From Odobenus rosmarus divergens (Eukaryota > Chordata > Mammalia > Carnivora > Odobenidae): DNA of 64,000 nt. The notes under the pieces are model-generated. The model was not told the DNA's origin, searched no databases, and saw only the letters and a program-made list of their open reading frames with translations. This document shows positions 22,861-34,939 of this stretch, one piece after another (position 1 is the first letter of the stretch; each line of letters opens with the position of its first letter). The position numbers and the translations under genes are program-made. The stretch is from positions 156,485 to 220,484 of the forward strand of contig NW_004451666.1 of NCBI RefSeq assembly GCF_000321225.1, given 5' to 3'.

Positions 22861-24438
22861 GGAGCCTCCGCGTGGAACGTGGGGGAGTGAGTGCAGAACG
22901 TGGGGTGCATGGAGGGTGCATCCTGCGGGGCACTCTCAGGGGATGTCCTTGGTCTAGACTTGGTGGCTCTGCTGGAGCTGTCCCCGGGGTGATCCGGCCA
23001 AATGTCCTGCCCTCCTTTGTCACTGTGGCTGCCTTCACCCGCACATTGTGCGACAGGATGTCTGCCCGAGGGGACCGTCCCATTTGCAATAATGAAGATT
23101 TCTGTGCAGGTGGACAGAACAGGCCAGCTCGGGGTAGGCCACCTCTGCACGGAAGGAATCGCTCCTGGCTTCCGGTTGTGAAGGGAGTAAGTTTGCAGGC
23201 TAAGAGGCCCAGGGGTGGGTAGGACAGGGCGGCCTTCAGGCGGTGTGCGCTCAAGGCGCCTTGTTGGGAGGATGTGGTGCAGGTGTGTGGAACCTAGGAC
23301 CTCCAGGATGGAGGCCTGTGTGGGTACGGGTGGGGGCTGTTCTGGGAGAACTGTCACCTCTGGGCCCATTTTTCAGACATGGAAACTTTTTAGCAATTCG
23401 CACAGACGACCTGCTTTAAGAGACTGGAATGAGAAGATGTGGAGAGAGCAGGCAAGGGGAGGCATCCCGCTCAGCATGCAGGCTCAGGGCGCAGCTGGAG
23501 GCATCCCCACCAGCCCGAGGGGCAGGCTCCCCACCTCGGCCCTGTACTCAGGCCCGGCACGCTGGGAAGCTGGAGGGCATTCCCTCGTCGTCCTTCCAAA
23601 CGAGCACGGCACCACAGTTTGGGGCCACTGGCTGGGCGTGGGTGTCTGTGAGGGGCCTCCTCACGATCTGGACCAGTAGCCCAGCAGTTCCACGGGACTG
23701 TGCGGGACCCACACTCTGCAGCATCATCTCTGCCTGCTCAGCTTCCGGAACCGGGGCCTGCTCCTCTGAATGGACCTCTCCACCCGAGTGAGTGAACCTT
23801 CGGTGAACCACAGTGAACCATGTTTCTGTCACAACTGAGAGCAGCTCAGCTCAGCTCAGCTCAGACTGGGTCCGGCCCAAAAGGGCTCACGTCACTGACA
23901 ATTCAGACAGCCAGCGCTTCAGGCTCAGCTTTCTCCAGGTGCTGGGTTATGCTGTCAAGTCTTGTCTCTCCGGCTCTCAGCCTGGCCCTGTCTTCGGTTG
24001 GCTCCCTCGCAGGTGGGCTCTCTCCAGGAGCCTCTCTCTCGATAGCGGCTGCCTCTGCTGCCCTAGGATCACACCTGACCTTGCCTGGCCGGGTCAGGTC
24101 CCGTCCTGGCCGTCACTGGGCCAGGAGGCGGGATGGTCCCAGGCCCCACCCTGGAGCAGAGAAGGGGACACTGAGGCCTGGAGCCACGCCCCAGAGGAAA
24201 GCTGGCTGTTGTCATGGCAGAGGGACGCTCCCTGCATTCTCGTCGGGCAAAGGAGCAAGCATTTCTTACACAAGGAAAAGGTCAGGCGTGGGACTGAGGA
24301 GTCGCCGCAAACAAGGGGAAGACAAGATTCCCGAGCAGGGAGACGGTCACTCCTGTGACCTGGGTCTGGAGGCTGTGGCCGGCCTCCACTCGCTGGACAC
24401 CAGGGGCACGAGGAGCCTGGTCCTGCCTCTGCCACCCA
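22861..24438. other. Intergenic; short (CAGCT)n at 23845-23868
   Basis: Unique-looking sequence with a five-unit CAGCT pentamer run. 23830-24070 may be an interspersed-repeat remnant that I cannot assign. No gene was recognised. Confidence 0.5.
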
Positions 24439-24533
24439 GTTCTACGCCTTCCAGATGGTTCCACGCCTTCCGGATGGTTCCACGCCTTCCGGATGGTTCC
24501 ATGCCTTCCGGATGGTTCTATGCCTTCCCAATG
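24439..24533 (+). repeat. 19-bp minisatellite, five units
   Basis: Five exact-length tandem units with consensus GTTCCACGCCTTCCGGATG cover 95 bp. They differ by only one to three substitutions each. The frame reads Phe-Arg-Met-Val-Pro-like peptides, which are not a gene. Confidence 0.95.
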
Positions 24534-24690
24534 CCCCCTGATGACAGTGTCCCCAGGGCAGCCTGGGGGCTTCCTCCACCTTCATCCCTCCGCCAGCCAA
24601 GGACCAGCAGAGGTCAGGAGCAGCAAGGAGATGGCGAGTCTCTTTCCTGGTCTCTGGGGCTCCCTGGCTGAGCCAGGCCTGCGAGTGTAT
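24534..24690. other. Intergenic, no supported gene
   Basis: Short unique interval leading to the next AT-rich island. Confidence 0.5.
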
Positions 24691-24960
24691 TCATTAAGGC
24701 CAGGCAAGCACCCTGGTCGCTTAATTATGGGCTTCATTAAAAGAGAAGATCAATAGCTGGGATAATAAAAGCTCACAGATAATGGAAACAAACTGCTTTG
24801 TCCTAGGTGACACAGGAGATGTCCTATCTGATGAATCCTCCCTTGAAGCTGAGCTTCCTGGCTCCTCCATAGGGGCAATTTGGGATGAATTAAAAATGAC
24901 CATGTATCTGGTACAGTTCTGATACAGTTCACTCGATTCTGATGATTGCTGCAATTTGGG
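24691..24960. other. AT-rich island, candidate conserved non-coding element
   Basis: The interval contains GTATTCATTAAGGCC, CGCTTAATTATGGGCTTCAT, TTAAAAGAG and GATAATAAAAGCTC, followed by balanced unique sequence to about 24960. Homeodomain-like TAATTA/CATTAA cores recur. No repeat resemblance was found. The role is inferred. Confidence 0.3.
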
Positions 24961-27900
24961 GGTGAATCCCTTGCTTTGGCACCACTCCCCACGGAGGGAA
25001 TCACAGAGAGCCGGTCTCTTTCGCCAGCGTCCGAGTGGGCTGTCTGCCCGTGTATCCCTCCTTCATTCATTCAACAAACACCGGTATCTGGAGATACGGT
25101 GGTGGTGGGTGGGGTGTACATTTGGGTTTTGGGGGGCCTGCCTGGCCTTCCAGCCCAGCAGGAAGGAAAGACACTCACCAAGTAGTCACAGGATTACATT
25201 TCTATAAACTTTGTAAGAGACACAGACCTAGGGGTGACGGATGCTAAGGGGACTGTTCTTTGGCTCATCTGCGTCCAGGTGGGACATTTCTCAGGCCAGC
25301 CATGGCTTGAGCAAGATCTCTGATGGTGGGGGAGGTCTGTCCTGCAACGTCCAGCTTCTGTTGTTGCATGTGTCTTCTCCGTCCACACCTGTGTGTTCCT
25401 AAGGATGGCTTCCCACCAGGGAAGGGAGGACATCTGACCCGGCCATCAGGGCATCACCTCCATCACAGCTGATTGGCCAGGCTGTGTCACATGGTCATAC
25501 CTTGCTGCAAGGCAGGCTGGAGAATGTAGTCTTCCCCTGGAAGCCATGGACCCTTGGCTTCTGTCGCCAGGTGGGGGACTGAGGGGGCAGTTTGGAGGAG
25601 GCACAGCCGTGTGGGTCTGGGGGCTTGGCATGGAGCAAGCCAGGGAGACAAGAAAGTCAAGGTGTGAGTTGGAGGGAGGGGCTTGGAGAGACCCGTCCGG
25701 AGGCTCCCCCGCCATTCCCCAAAGTCAGATTTCATGAGTTAAGCGAGTTCTAGGTGGGTTACAACCACTTACCACCAGGAGCCTGGACAGATGTGGGGCC
25801 GGGGACCCCACCGCCCCCACTCACGACCCCCAGGGCCTCGCCCTCTGCTGCCCCTCCCCGGGCCCCACATCTCAGAGCAGCCCCGGCAGATTTGTGAGGG
25901 CTTCTTGCCAGCCACCAATGTGATGTGACCCCTCTGATGGTGCTCACCTGTGACCATCCTCCACGCCAACCAGGCCCCTCGAAGCGCGCCTGCCGGCAGC
26001 TGTCTCCAGCTTTCAGGACACACAATTCTTCCAGAATCCCCAGGGTCTCTCCGCCAGGAGGAAAGCACTTGGCAAAGGCTCTTCTTTCTTTCCTTCTTTT
26101 TTTGGTTTGTGTTTTTTAAAAGACTGAAGGCAAGCTGTCATGTGTCACAGAAACATATGAAAGGAAGTGCATATTTTCCACACACAGTTGCTCCCAATCT
26201 CAGGCCCTAGGAATGCAAAGTTTTAGAAAGTAAACACCAATGGCTCGGAGTCAGAACGTTCCAGATGGTGGGGCTACGCGGGCTCCCTCAGAAGCTGGCA
26301 CATTCCCTGCCAAGCAGAAGCTGCGTGAGTCACTCTCCACAGCGGCTGGGAGGTTCCTGCTCCTCTCCTTCCTCGGCTCCAAATGTTTCCCCAAGAGTCT
26401 GACAAAAGGAGGGAAGGGACAGAGACCCCAGTCACCAGCACTTCTGTCTGCCTGTGAGCATGAAGTAGGGGTGTGGGCAGGTGCTCGTGCTGGGCATCCT
26501 CCCCCCTGCTTGAAGGGCGTGAGGTTGCGGCCGGCGGGCGGGCCAGGGCCCTGAGCGTTGGGCAGTGGTGGCTCCAGGGGGCCCAGAAGGGAGGGCGGGG
26601 GGCTCCGTCTGCATTTAGATATGTGGGGAGACCAGACCACGGGACGCGACTCTATTTTCACATAGTAACTGTGCGTTAGAGACCCTGAAACTAGCCACCA
26701 TTTCCAGAGCTACGTTTCTATAAGATTGAGAAAATTCACGTGAGGCTGACAGTGTTGGCTGTCTGCGTTGGGGGGTGTCGCCAGTGAGATTTCTGACTGG
26801 GAGTAGGTTCGGGGCGCGTCAGGGAGGAGGGGGTCCTGGGCAGGATCCCGAGGCCAGACTTCAGGGGCTCCTTCAGGACGGGCCTCGCCCCGCACACCCT
26901 CGGGGGTCTGTTCCCCAGCACGTGTCTGTGTCACGTAGGGTCACAAACCAACATGACGAGATAAATCTGCAGCTTGATCACAGCAGAGGAGAAATGCTCT
27001 CTGTGGAACCAGCCTGTAGCGTTCCTGGTCCGTTGGCCCCGAGGGCTGGAGAAGCCACAAACCAGCCGACAGAGGAGGGCTGTGCTGGAAGCGTCCAGGG
27101 CAGGAGGGGCTCCGGGACGCCGCGGAGCGGGGCCTCCACCTCCCGTGTCTGATGTCCCAGCACTTAGCTGCCTCCCGCGGTGGGCCCTCCCATGGCCGTG
27201 CTCCCAGTGCCTGTCACTGGCCCACCTCGCTCTCGTCCCCCGTCCCCCCAGATGGAACAGAAATCTCAGGGCAGACACAGGCCGCGCTGGGTCAGCTGGT
27301 GTGGATGATTGTGCACGTGGAGGCCGTCGGCGTTTCCCAAAAGGGGAGTGTGCCGTGCGCGCACCCCATATCCCAAATTCTTGCATAGTCCCTCCCACCG
27401 GGTCTGTGTCCCCTGGTCCCCGGGAACCAGCAGCGGTGCCCCCACGACTGTCCAGTGACTGAGTCCTTCGGCTGCTGCTCTGCCCCTCCCCCACCCTGTG
27501 ACTCTGAGCTGAGGGGTCGGTGTGCCTCAGCCGGGCCAGTGGGGGCTCATGTCCCCCTGGACGTGCGACCCCTCCGGACACAAGGAGAACTCCGGTGACA
27601 GCCCCGACTGGGTGTGGCCAGGTGCCCCCTTGGCCCCCACGGTCGGGAGCCTGGCTGACTCAGAGCCAGCCTGGAGGGCTGCACCGAGACAGACCCTCGC
27701 TCCCTGGGCTGCTTTGGAGCCCTGATCAGGCTGTGCCTGGACCCCGCCTGCCCCTCATTCCCACTTACAGGAGCTAATAAATCCCATTTATTCTGCTCAG
27801 ACCCCTTCACACTGGGTTTTCTGTTATTTGCCACAGATAAAGTCCTGACCAACCACCAGATATTGACTTAGGGCATTATATCAACAAATGCAAAATAGGC

Positions 27901-29560
27901 CCGCTGTGGGGATAGATACAACTATGCAAATCTCAGAGGCTTAATACAAAAAAAATGTTTACTTTCAGCATTAAAATCTCATGCCACTATTCAATGTAGG
28001 GCATCAGGGGCTGGTTGGCAGGAGCAGGCTCGACCCAGGGCCCTCTGAGTGCTGCGGCTCTGTCCCTCCTCCAAGCCCTGAGATCCTCTCCACTCAGCCG
28101 GGACTGGGGACCGCACCGGGACAGAGTGGGGATCGGGTCTGGGCCTGGAAGGGAGGCCCGTCATTTCTGCTCCCATGCCACTGGTCAGAACTCGGTCACA
28201 TGGCTACACCCTGCAGTTGGGGAGTCTGGGAAATGTAGTCCAGCTGTGTGTCCAGGTGCAAGAGGGGAGAAGGTGGGCTCTGCCTAGCTCTGCAGCTGAC
28301 CTGCACACGTCATGGGTTTGCTTCTTGCCAGTTGCTGGGCTGATGCTCCGAGCTGGACCACAAGCCCTGCCCCTTCTCCACCCTGGATGTGAGCTGCCTG
28401 GGCCCCGCATTCCTCACCACCCAGCCCTAATCATGCAGCATTCCACACCTGGGCGGCTTATTAGGTTGATAGGAGCGAGCAGCAGGTTCTGGGAACACCT
28501 GATCACGCTTTCCAGGAGACATTCAAGACGTGGCAAAGGGAAGCCGTCCCACCGGAGAGCTAATAGGTCACATATTTCCGAGAGCGGTGTTGGAGTAGTG
28601 CGTGTGTGCCATCCGGGACGTTCCTGGCCGGCTGGAGAGGGCAGACGAGCTTAGCAACTGAGCCTGGGCTGCTTCCTGACCCCATTCAGGGTTACCGTCT
28701 AATCCCAGCTTGTCAGCAGGGCCACAGACCCAGAGGAAGACCGTCTCTCTCAGGGGAAGCCAGATTTAACTCTGGTTGCCGAAATCCTGCCTCCTTCTCC
28801 AGGGGTGGGTGGCGTGGGAGAGGGGGACACAGGCTCCGAAGCCCCCAACCTGCTTTAGACTCACATTCTTCTCCCATTTATTTGTTTTTTCTCTTCCCGC
28901 CTCACCTCCCTGTTCCCTCCTGCCCTGGGGGTGGGGGGAGGCCGGGAATGAAGCATTTGGACCCACGGCACCGGAAATGCTGCGCATGGGAATACTGGCA
29001 GGAAGAGAGGAGATTTACAGTCACCCCCTTGACAAACGGTTTGGGAAGGAACGTGCGGCACTTGTCCAATCAATGCCCCCGATCCCCTCCAGCATCTCTC
29101 GTGGCGGGAGACGAGAGTGTAGTGCTGGGGCCTTGGGGAGAAGTGTGGACGGAGGAGGAAGGAAGGAGGGCACAGCCGTGCAGGGGTCCCTGCGGGATCA
29201 GGGAGAGATGGGGACCCACGGTCCTTGGCCTGGGGGCTCGGGCATGGCAGGCAGCTAGGGGTCTGGGGGTCTGGGTTACGGTGTGGCAAGAAGAGCCGTG
29301 CACGGAAAGGCAGAACATTCGGGCTCTTGCCCTCCTGTTTCTAATTATTTGCAGGGTCTGCTGGTTGGTCAGTCTTCGGAAGTTTTACCTGTGAAGTCAC
29401 TGCACCCTCTGCCCTGTTGACTGCTGGGGCGATCTAGACCTGAAAGGAGATCTGAGTGGAGGCCCTTGTTCTGCACACGTGTGTGTCAGAGCGCTGGACG
29501 TGGCCAGTGTGTGTGGACTATGGGAAGCAGGCCAAATTCTCTCTCTCTCTCATATTTTCA
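24961..29560. other. Intergenic, no supported gene
   Basis: Mostly GC-rich unique-looking DNA. Two diverged copies of one interspersed sequence occur near 25470-25550 and 28165-28260; both contain CACATGG and a GGGAAATGTAGTC-like core. A short L2-like ATTCATTCAACAAACACC lies at 25063-25082. No exon was recognised. Confidence 0.5.
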
Positions 29561-29564
29561 CCCT

Positions 29565-29685
29565 TAGATTTTCATGCCCATCGTGCAGATGAGAAAATCT
29601 GACACTTGTCAAGATCACAGAGCTTGTGAGTGAGGGACCTGAGACCAGCACTTCCGAAGCAACAGGAAAAGCCAAAGCCATCTGG
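29565..29685 (-). mobile_element. MIR-like remnant
   Basis: GTGCAGATGAGAAAATCTGA, then CTTGTCAAGATCACAGAGCT and GTGAGTGAGGGACCTGAGA match the antisense MIR core (CAGATGAGGAAACTGAGG...AAGGTCACACAGC). Non-coding. Confidence 0.65.
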
Positions 29686-31124
29686 AGAGGGTATCTTGGT
29701 CACTTGAGCTGAGGGAAGAGAGTGGTCAGGCTCCCTGGCAGAAGGGGCAGGAGGTGGAATGGGACACAGATGTCTCACCACACCCACACCCTCAGGAGTC
29801 TGCAGGAGTCTGCAGGACTCGCTCAGCCATGGCTATGGTGCAGGAGCCTTGAGTCTTTGCATGACTCCCTGGGGCACAGGGGCGGGGATGGTTCCATGGG
29901 CACACCCCTTGTGCCTGCCTCTAGGCTGTGTAAGGAGGTCTGGCCTTAACTTGCAAGGAACAGGTGCCTTTGCAGAGGGTCGTGGCTGTGAGTGAGATGG
30001 GCACCGGGGTAGGGTGAACATGCTCATCACGGTGCCCAGGAACCCCAACCAGAGGACGCGGCGTAGAGCCGGTGGGGTGGGGGCAGGGCAGAACCGCACC
30101 CGGAGTGTCCACTGCCCCCTGGTGCTGAGGAAGTGGCTTGGTCTACAGTGTTACCTCACGGAGGTAGGTGCACTTACCTAACATTTCTTGGAGAAGGAAA
30201 TTGAAGCTGAGAGGATATAGTGACCTCTGAGCCCTGCAGAGGCCAGGCAGGGCTGGGACATTTCCAGAAACATCTTCCAGGAAAGGAAATGAATATGATT
30301 ATGTCAAGACTATTTCGATTATAACAGAAACCCAACTGAAAATGGCGAAAAGAGCAGATTCATTGGTCATGAAGCTGGATTCAGGCACAACTGGGTTCAG
30401 GGGTTCACATGCTTCCTGGGGTCCCTCCCTCTGCCCTCTCTCTGCTGAGCTCTTCATTCTCAGCTGGGCCTCAGCTGCCAGTGAAGGTGACTCCCATCAA
30501 CTCCTCACCTATATCCCACCAGGTGTGCAAGCCTCATGGGAAAAGAGCACCATTTGCCAGTCTTCCACAAAACAAAAGTCAAAGAATTGAGTTTTCTTGT
30601 TTTGTCTTGGGCCACGTGTCCAACTCCAAAACAATCCTTGGACCCCGGAGGCATGGGATATGCTAACTGTCCACATGAGCCATGGACCATTTCTGAATCT
30701 GGGAGTGAGGGCTCCCTCACATCAATCAATAGTTTTAGAATAGGTGGCTCCTCAAAGAAATCTTGGAGAACAGTTGTATGAGGAGGAGAAATGGATGCTG
30801 GCCCAGCCAAGTAAGAGACAGCTGTCGTAGGAACAACTGGCATGAGCACCCTTCCACAGCGAGCTGAGCCAGGGTTGCACTGCATGAGCTCATTTCACCA
30901 ACACATCTTCAGGTCTGTGCAAGGTGGGCATTCTTAACACAGGGTTCTAACCCCACCTCCACTCACTGCCACTTTCACCAGCTCTGACCCAGTTGCACTC
31001 ACTTGTACTTGAAGACGTCAACAACACTTGGATGCAGTGAGATCTTCCATACAGGTCAGAGTTAAAGAAATGAATCTGAAGAAAGAGAGAGAAATTCTGT
31101 GTGTGTATGTACATATGTGTAGGT
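29686..31124. other. Intergenic with MIR/L2 and mid-repetitive remnants
   Basis: A weak MIR match (GGAAATTGAAGCTGAGAGG) is at 30190-30250, an unassigned interspersed remnant at 30340-30540, and an L2/MIR-like stretch at 30880-30960. No gene was recognised. Confidence 0.5.
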
Positions 31125-31870
31125 GCAGTGATGGAGGTGATGATGGTGATGGTGATGATGGTGATGGTGGTGATGGTGATGATGGTGGTGATGATGGTGA
31201 TGATGCTGATGGTGGTGATGGTGATGATGGTGGTGGTGATGATGGTGATGATGATGGTGATGGTGATGAGGATGGTGATGATGATGGTGATGATGGTGAT
31301 GATGGTAATGATGATGGTGGTGATGGTGATGATGAGGGTGATGATGATGGTGATGATGATGGTGATGGTGATGATGATGATGGCGATGATGGTGATGATG
31401 ATGGTGATGATGGTGATGATGATGATGGTGATGATGATGATGAGGATTGTGATGATGGTGATGATGGTGATGATGATGATGGTGATGATGATGATGAGGA
31501 TTGTGATGATGGTGATGGTGATGATGATGGTGATGATGGTGATGGTGATGATGATGATGAGGATTGTGATGATGGTGATGATGGTGATGATGATGATGGT
31601 GATGATGATGATGAGGATTGTGATGATGGTGATGGTGATGATGATGGTGATGATGGTGATGGTGGTGATGGTGATGGTGGTGATGATGGTGGTGGTGGTG
31701 ATGATGGTGATGGTGGTGATGATGGTGATGGTGATGATGATGGTGATGGTGGTGATGGTGGTGATGATGATGAGGATAATGGTGGTGATGATGGTGATGG
31801 TGGTGATGGTGATGGTGGTGATGATGGTGGTGATGGTGGTGATGATGGTGATGGTGGTGATTAGTGATGA
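31125..31870 (+). repeat. Large (TGATGG)n / (GAT)n microsatellite
   Basis: About 745 bp are built almost wholly from TGATGG, TGATGA and TGGTGA units, with a recurring GAGGATTGTGATGATGG variant giving higher-order repeats near 31440, 31495, 31555 and 31610. Two frames stay open for over 260 codons (Asp/Gly-rich and Met/Val-rich) simply because the unit lacks in-frame stops. Confidence 0.97.
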
Positions 31871-31934
31871 TGGTGGTTGCTCTTTGTTCCTGGCACAGAA
31901 TACTTGAAGAGGAGTCAGGGATCTATAAAAGTGA

Positions 31935-32149
31935 TTCTCAACTTAAAAGTGCAGAGGCCAGGGAGGTAAAATAATTGCCTGATGTGGGCCAGACAGCAAA
32001 TGTGGCAGACTGTGTTGTGCACATCCTTCCGAAGGGAGCGGTACTTGCCCAAGACCCTCCACTTTCCATGAGGACACAGGAGAAATCTGTGGCCATATTT
32101 CTCCATACTTCTAGAGACATCACAAATCCTTTTAAATGTGAAATAATCT
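31935..32149. other. MIR-like remnant and unique flank of a SINE
   Basis: GAGGTAAAATAATTGCCTGATG at 31960-31982 weakly matches the antisense MIR core. The rest is unassigned. Confidence 0.4.
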
Positions 32150-32277
32150 GGGGCGCCTGGGTGGCACAGTTGGTTGAGCGTCCAACTCTTGATCTCAGCT
32201 CAGGTCTTGATCTCAGGGGAGTGAGTTCGAGCCCCGTGTTGAGCTCTGTGCTGGCCATGGAGCCTACTTTAAAGAAA
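32150..32277 (+). mobile_element. Can-SINE (tRNA-Lys-derived), short variant
   Basis: GGGGCGCCTGGGTGGCACAG starts the tRNA-like head with box-B-like GAGTTCGAGCCCC at 32223-32235, and an A-rich tail ends near 32277. Target-site duplications flank it: AAATAATCTG at 32141-32150 and AAATAGTCTG at 32278-32287, one mismatch. The CT-rich middle of longer SINEs is missing. Confidence 0.95.
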
Positions 32278-32287
32278 AAATAGTCTG

Positions 32288-32585
32288 ATTTGCAAAATTA
32301 GCAAATAACTCAAATTTTTGAAGAAAGTGTTGGTGGGCTAAAGAAAACAGATCTACTGGAAATAGTTGAAGCTTCTTTGAAGCGAAGTTGCAGTGTAGGA
32401 TGGACAGAACAAAATCCGAGGGGCCTTGGGAGCGAGACCCATAGCCTCCGCCCCCATCCAGGAAGGTGGGTCAAGGTCTCTACCAGGGTTCCACCTCCCT
32501 CCCGGCCTGTTTGCCCTCCATCTCCAAGGCCTGGGCTTCCCGGGCCCTGGGGTTCGAGGGCACCCAGCTCTCCCTGGCTGGGTGG
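32288..32585. other. Intergenic, no supported gene
   Basis: Unique-looking sequence; no exon or repeat was recognised. Confidence 0.5.
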
Positions 32586-32589
32586 GGAG

Positions 32590-32765
32590 CACAGCAGCCT
32601 GTTGTGCAAAGTGTTTGATATTCAAATTAAAATGGAGCTTGTTTGGGAAAGCTCAGCTCCACAGAAGCCCATAATTGCAGCCTGTGGGAACATTTACACT
32701 TACGGAGAATTAATGGAAGACTGTGGCTGCGTTTAAGGAGAAATCTTGGGAATTTCACCACGAGG
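32590..32765. other. Candidate conserved non-coding element
   Basis: TTTGATATTCAAATTAAAATGG, then CCATAATTGCAGCC and CGGAGAATTAATGGAAGAC lie in a low-GC block with no repeat resemblance. The inverted TTTGATATTCAAA arms and AATTAA cores suggest protein binding sites. Inferred only. Confidence 0.3.
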
Positions 32766-33177
32766 TGTTCTGAGAGTCCCCAGGCCCTTGAAAGGATAAT
32801 GAGGAGACAGAGCCCCGGAAAGGCCCTCTTCCCCTGTGGGCCTGGCTGGGAGCGATGCCACCTCCCTTGGCCTTGGCCACCAGGTGACCAGAGGGACAGG
32901 GGAGAGAGGTAGAGCCCAGAGGTGCTGGGGGTTATCTGGACGTGCCGGACAGCTAGCTGGGAGCTGGGAGGCTGGTCCTCGATCCGACTGATGACCATGA
33001 TGGCCTGTAGGTACTGAATTCCTCCATTGGGCCAGACCCGATTATGCTCCTTTGGAGGTGTTTATTCCTGAAATCCCCCAACAGCCTAAGCTGGAATAGC
33101 ACTCGCTGTTCCTCAGATAAGAAAGGGACTCAGGAGAGCTTACGCGATCTCCCCAACGTCACAAGCTCTTAACTGGT
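32766..33177. other. Intergenic, possible MIR remnant at 33100-33175
   Basis: GTTCCTCAGATAAGAAAGGG and CCCCAACGTCACAAGCTC weakly match antisense MIR. No gene was recognised. Confidence 0.45.
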
Positions 33178-33450
33178 TATTATGGGTCACACCATGTCCC
33201 CCAAATTCATACGTTGACATCCCAATCCCCCACTACCTCAGAATGTGACCTTACTCAGGGTCCTTGCTGACGTAGTCACGTGAAAATGGGAGTGGGCCCA
33301 AATTCATCCGACTGTGTCCTTATGAAAAGGGAAGATTTGATCACAGACACATATATATGGGGAGAAGCCTGCGTAAAGACAGTGCACAAATCGGGGTGGC
33401 ATCTCCTTTGCTTCTATAGGCCAAAAAACATGGAGGATTGCCAGCTAGTG
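33178..33450 (+). mobile_element. MLT1-type LTR fragment (ERVL-MaLR)
   Basis: CACCATGTCCCCCAAATTCA, then ACGTTGACATCCCAATCCCC, GAATGTGACCTTACTCAGG, GTGTCCTTATGAAAAGGG and GCAAATCGGGGTGGCA-like decay follow the 5' two-thirds of an MLT1 LTR in the + orientation. Non-coding. Confidence 0.8.
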
Positions 33451-33895
33451 GGGGGGGTTCTCCCCCCAGCCTCAGAAGGAGCCCAGGCCTCAGACGTCCA
33501 GCCTCCAGCATGGGGAGGGCACACAGGCCTGCGTACCAGCTGCCCCACGTGCAGCGCTGGCTAGGGCAGCCCGGCAGACGCATGCTGTGGGGGCTCTGGC
33601 TGTCTTCCCCCCAGGACGGGGCCACGGGGCCCTCCCAGGTAGGCGCCTCCAGACACAGCTGGGGGCTGGGCAGGAGGCACCCGATGGGGCTTCGCTACCC
33701 TCCGTGCACACAGGCGTCTTCCGTGCTTCCGTCTTGCGTGCTGGGGCGGCCCCACTGTGCGCTCACCCGGGAACACATGTGTGTGCGACACAGGAGGTGA
33801 GGGGGTCTGGGCCGCTGACGACCATGGCTCCACACGGGGCTTTGTCATCTGTGCAATGACACCCATTCCTCTGCTTCTGGGGACTGCAGCACCCT
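33451..33895. other. Intergenic, no supported gene
   Basis: GC-rich sequence; no recognisable feature. Confidence 0.5.
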
Positions 33896-34018
33896 GCCTC
33901 TGTCTCTCTGTGTCTCTCTGTCTCTGTCTCTCTCTCTCTGTGTCTCTCTGTCCCCCTCCTTCTCTCTCTGTCTCTCTGTCTCTGTCTGTCTGTCTGTCTC
34001 TGTCTCCCTCTCTGTTTT
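33896..34018 (+). repeat. (TCTCTG)n / CT-rich simple repeat
   Basis: About 120 bp of CTGTCTCTCTGTGTCTCTCT-type polypyrimidine sequence. Open frames over it are Ser/Leu or Arg/Glu repeats. Confidence 0.95.
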
Positions 34019-34939
34019 CAATGAGGTGTAGCTGGCACGCAATGTTACACCCTCTTCTCTTTTGGGGCCATTGCTTCCCAGTGTGTGAGGTCTTGGAGGG
34101 GCTGGTCAGACAGTTTCCTGCCCTCCAAAGAGAAGCCAACCAGCCTCTTTCTTCTTAGGATCTGGCTCATGTGCAGAGTACCTGGAGCCTGAAACAGGCG
34201 ATTCTCCTTCAACCGGAAGGGACAGCCTGAAGCCACTGTCCCTCCATCCCCGTTGCCTCCCCAACTCACATCAAGGATGCTTCTGGCTCTTGTCCAAGCT
34301 TGGTTCTTTATGCCCCCGTCTCTCTCACTCATGTCTTCCCAGTAAACCCCGTTCCTGCTCACGTTCTTCTGGATCAGAGCCTGCTTTGGGTAGATCGCTG
34401 GCCCCTGCATCCGGGTCTCGGCCTGGCACACTGCGGTTCCCCTGCTCGGACGCAGGACCCCGGACGCAGGAGCAGCCTCGGTGCCAACAGAGCTGGGAGC
34501 CGCACTTGTGCATTTCCACACCTCCCTCGCTGTCGGCAAGCACCTGCAGAACCCGCACCTGCTGCAGGAGAGCTGAGGCCCCAGACATGCAGGGAGCAGA
34601 GCCGACGACTGACCGCAGCCGCACTGGGAGCTCAGAAGAGTCCAAAACTGACCAGCCACCAGTGAGCAAATGGAAGTGCTTCCTGTGGGCCTCTGCGGTC
34701 CAGCGTAGCCCGGGCAATAGCGTCACATCCATCATTCCCAGAGCAGATGGGAAGAAGCGCAAGATCCCCACGAGGTCGGTGACCCAAAGGGGCTGCTGAA
34801 TCAGACCAACTGGAAGCTGCCTCCACCCTGGGGGTCGCGACCTCTGCCCCGGTCCGTGAGCGCTGAGGACGGGCTGCTCCCAAAACCCCGCGGGCCTCCA
34901 GGGAGATGGCGGTTTCCACAAGGCACACAGCAAATCCCA
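34019..34939. other. Intergenic, no supported gene
   Basis: Unique-looking; no exon recognised despite several mid-length open frames on both strands. Confidence 0.5.

Noticed and set aside
31028..31907. Two long overlapping + frames (278 and 268 codons), Asp/Gly-rich and Met/Val-rich
   Set aside because: Both are translations of the TGATGG microsatellite, whose unit has no in-frame stop. There is no non-repeat protein content.
32150..32235. Functional tRNA gene from box A/B-like motifs
   Set aside because: It is the tRNA-derived head of a Can-SINE with target-site duplications and an A-tail; it does not fold as an intact tRNA by inspection.
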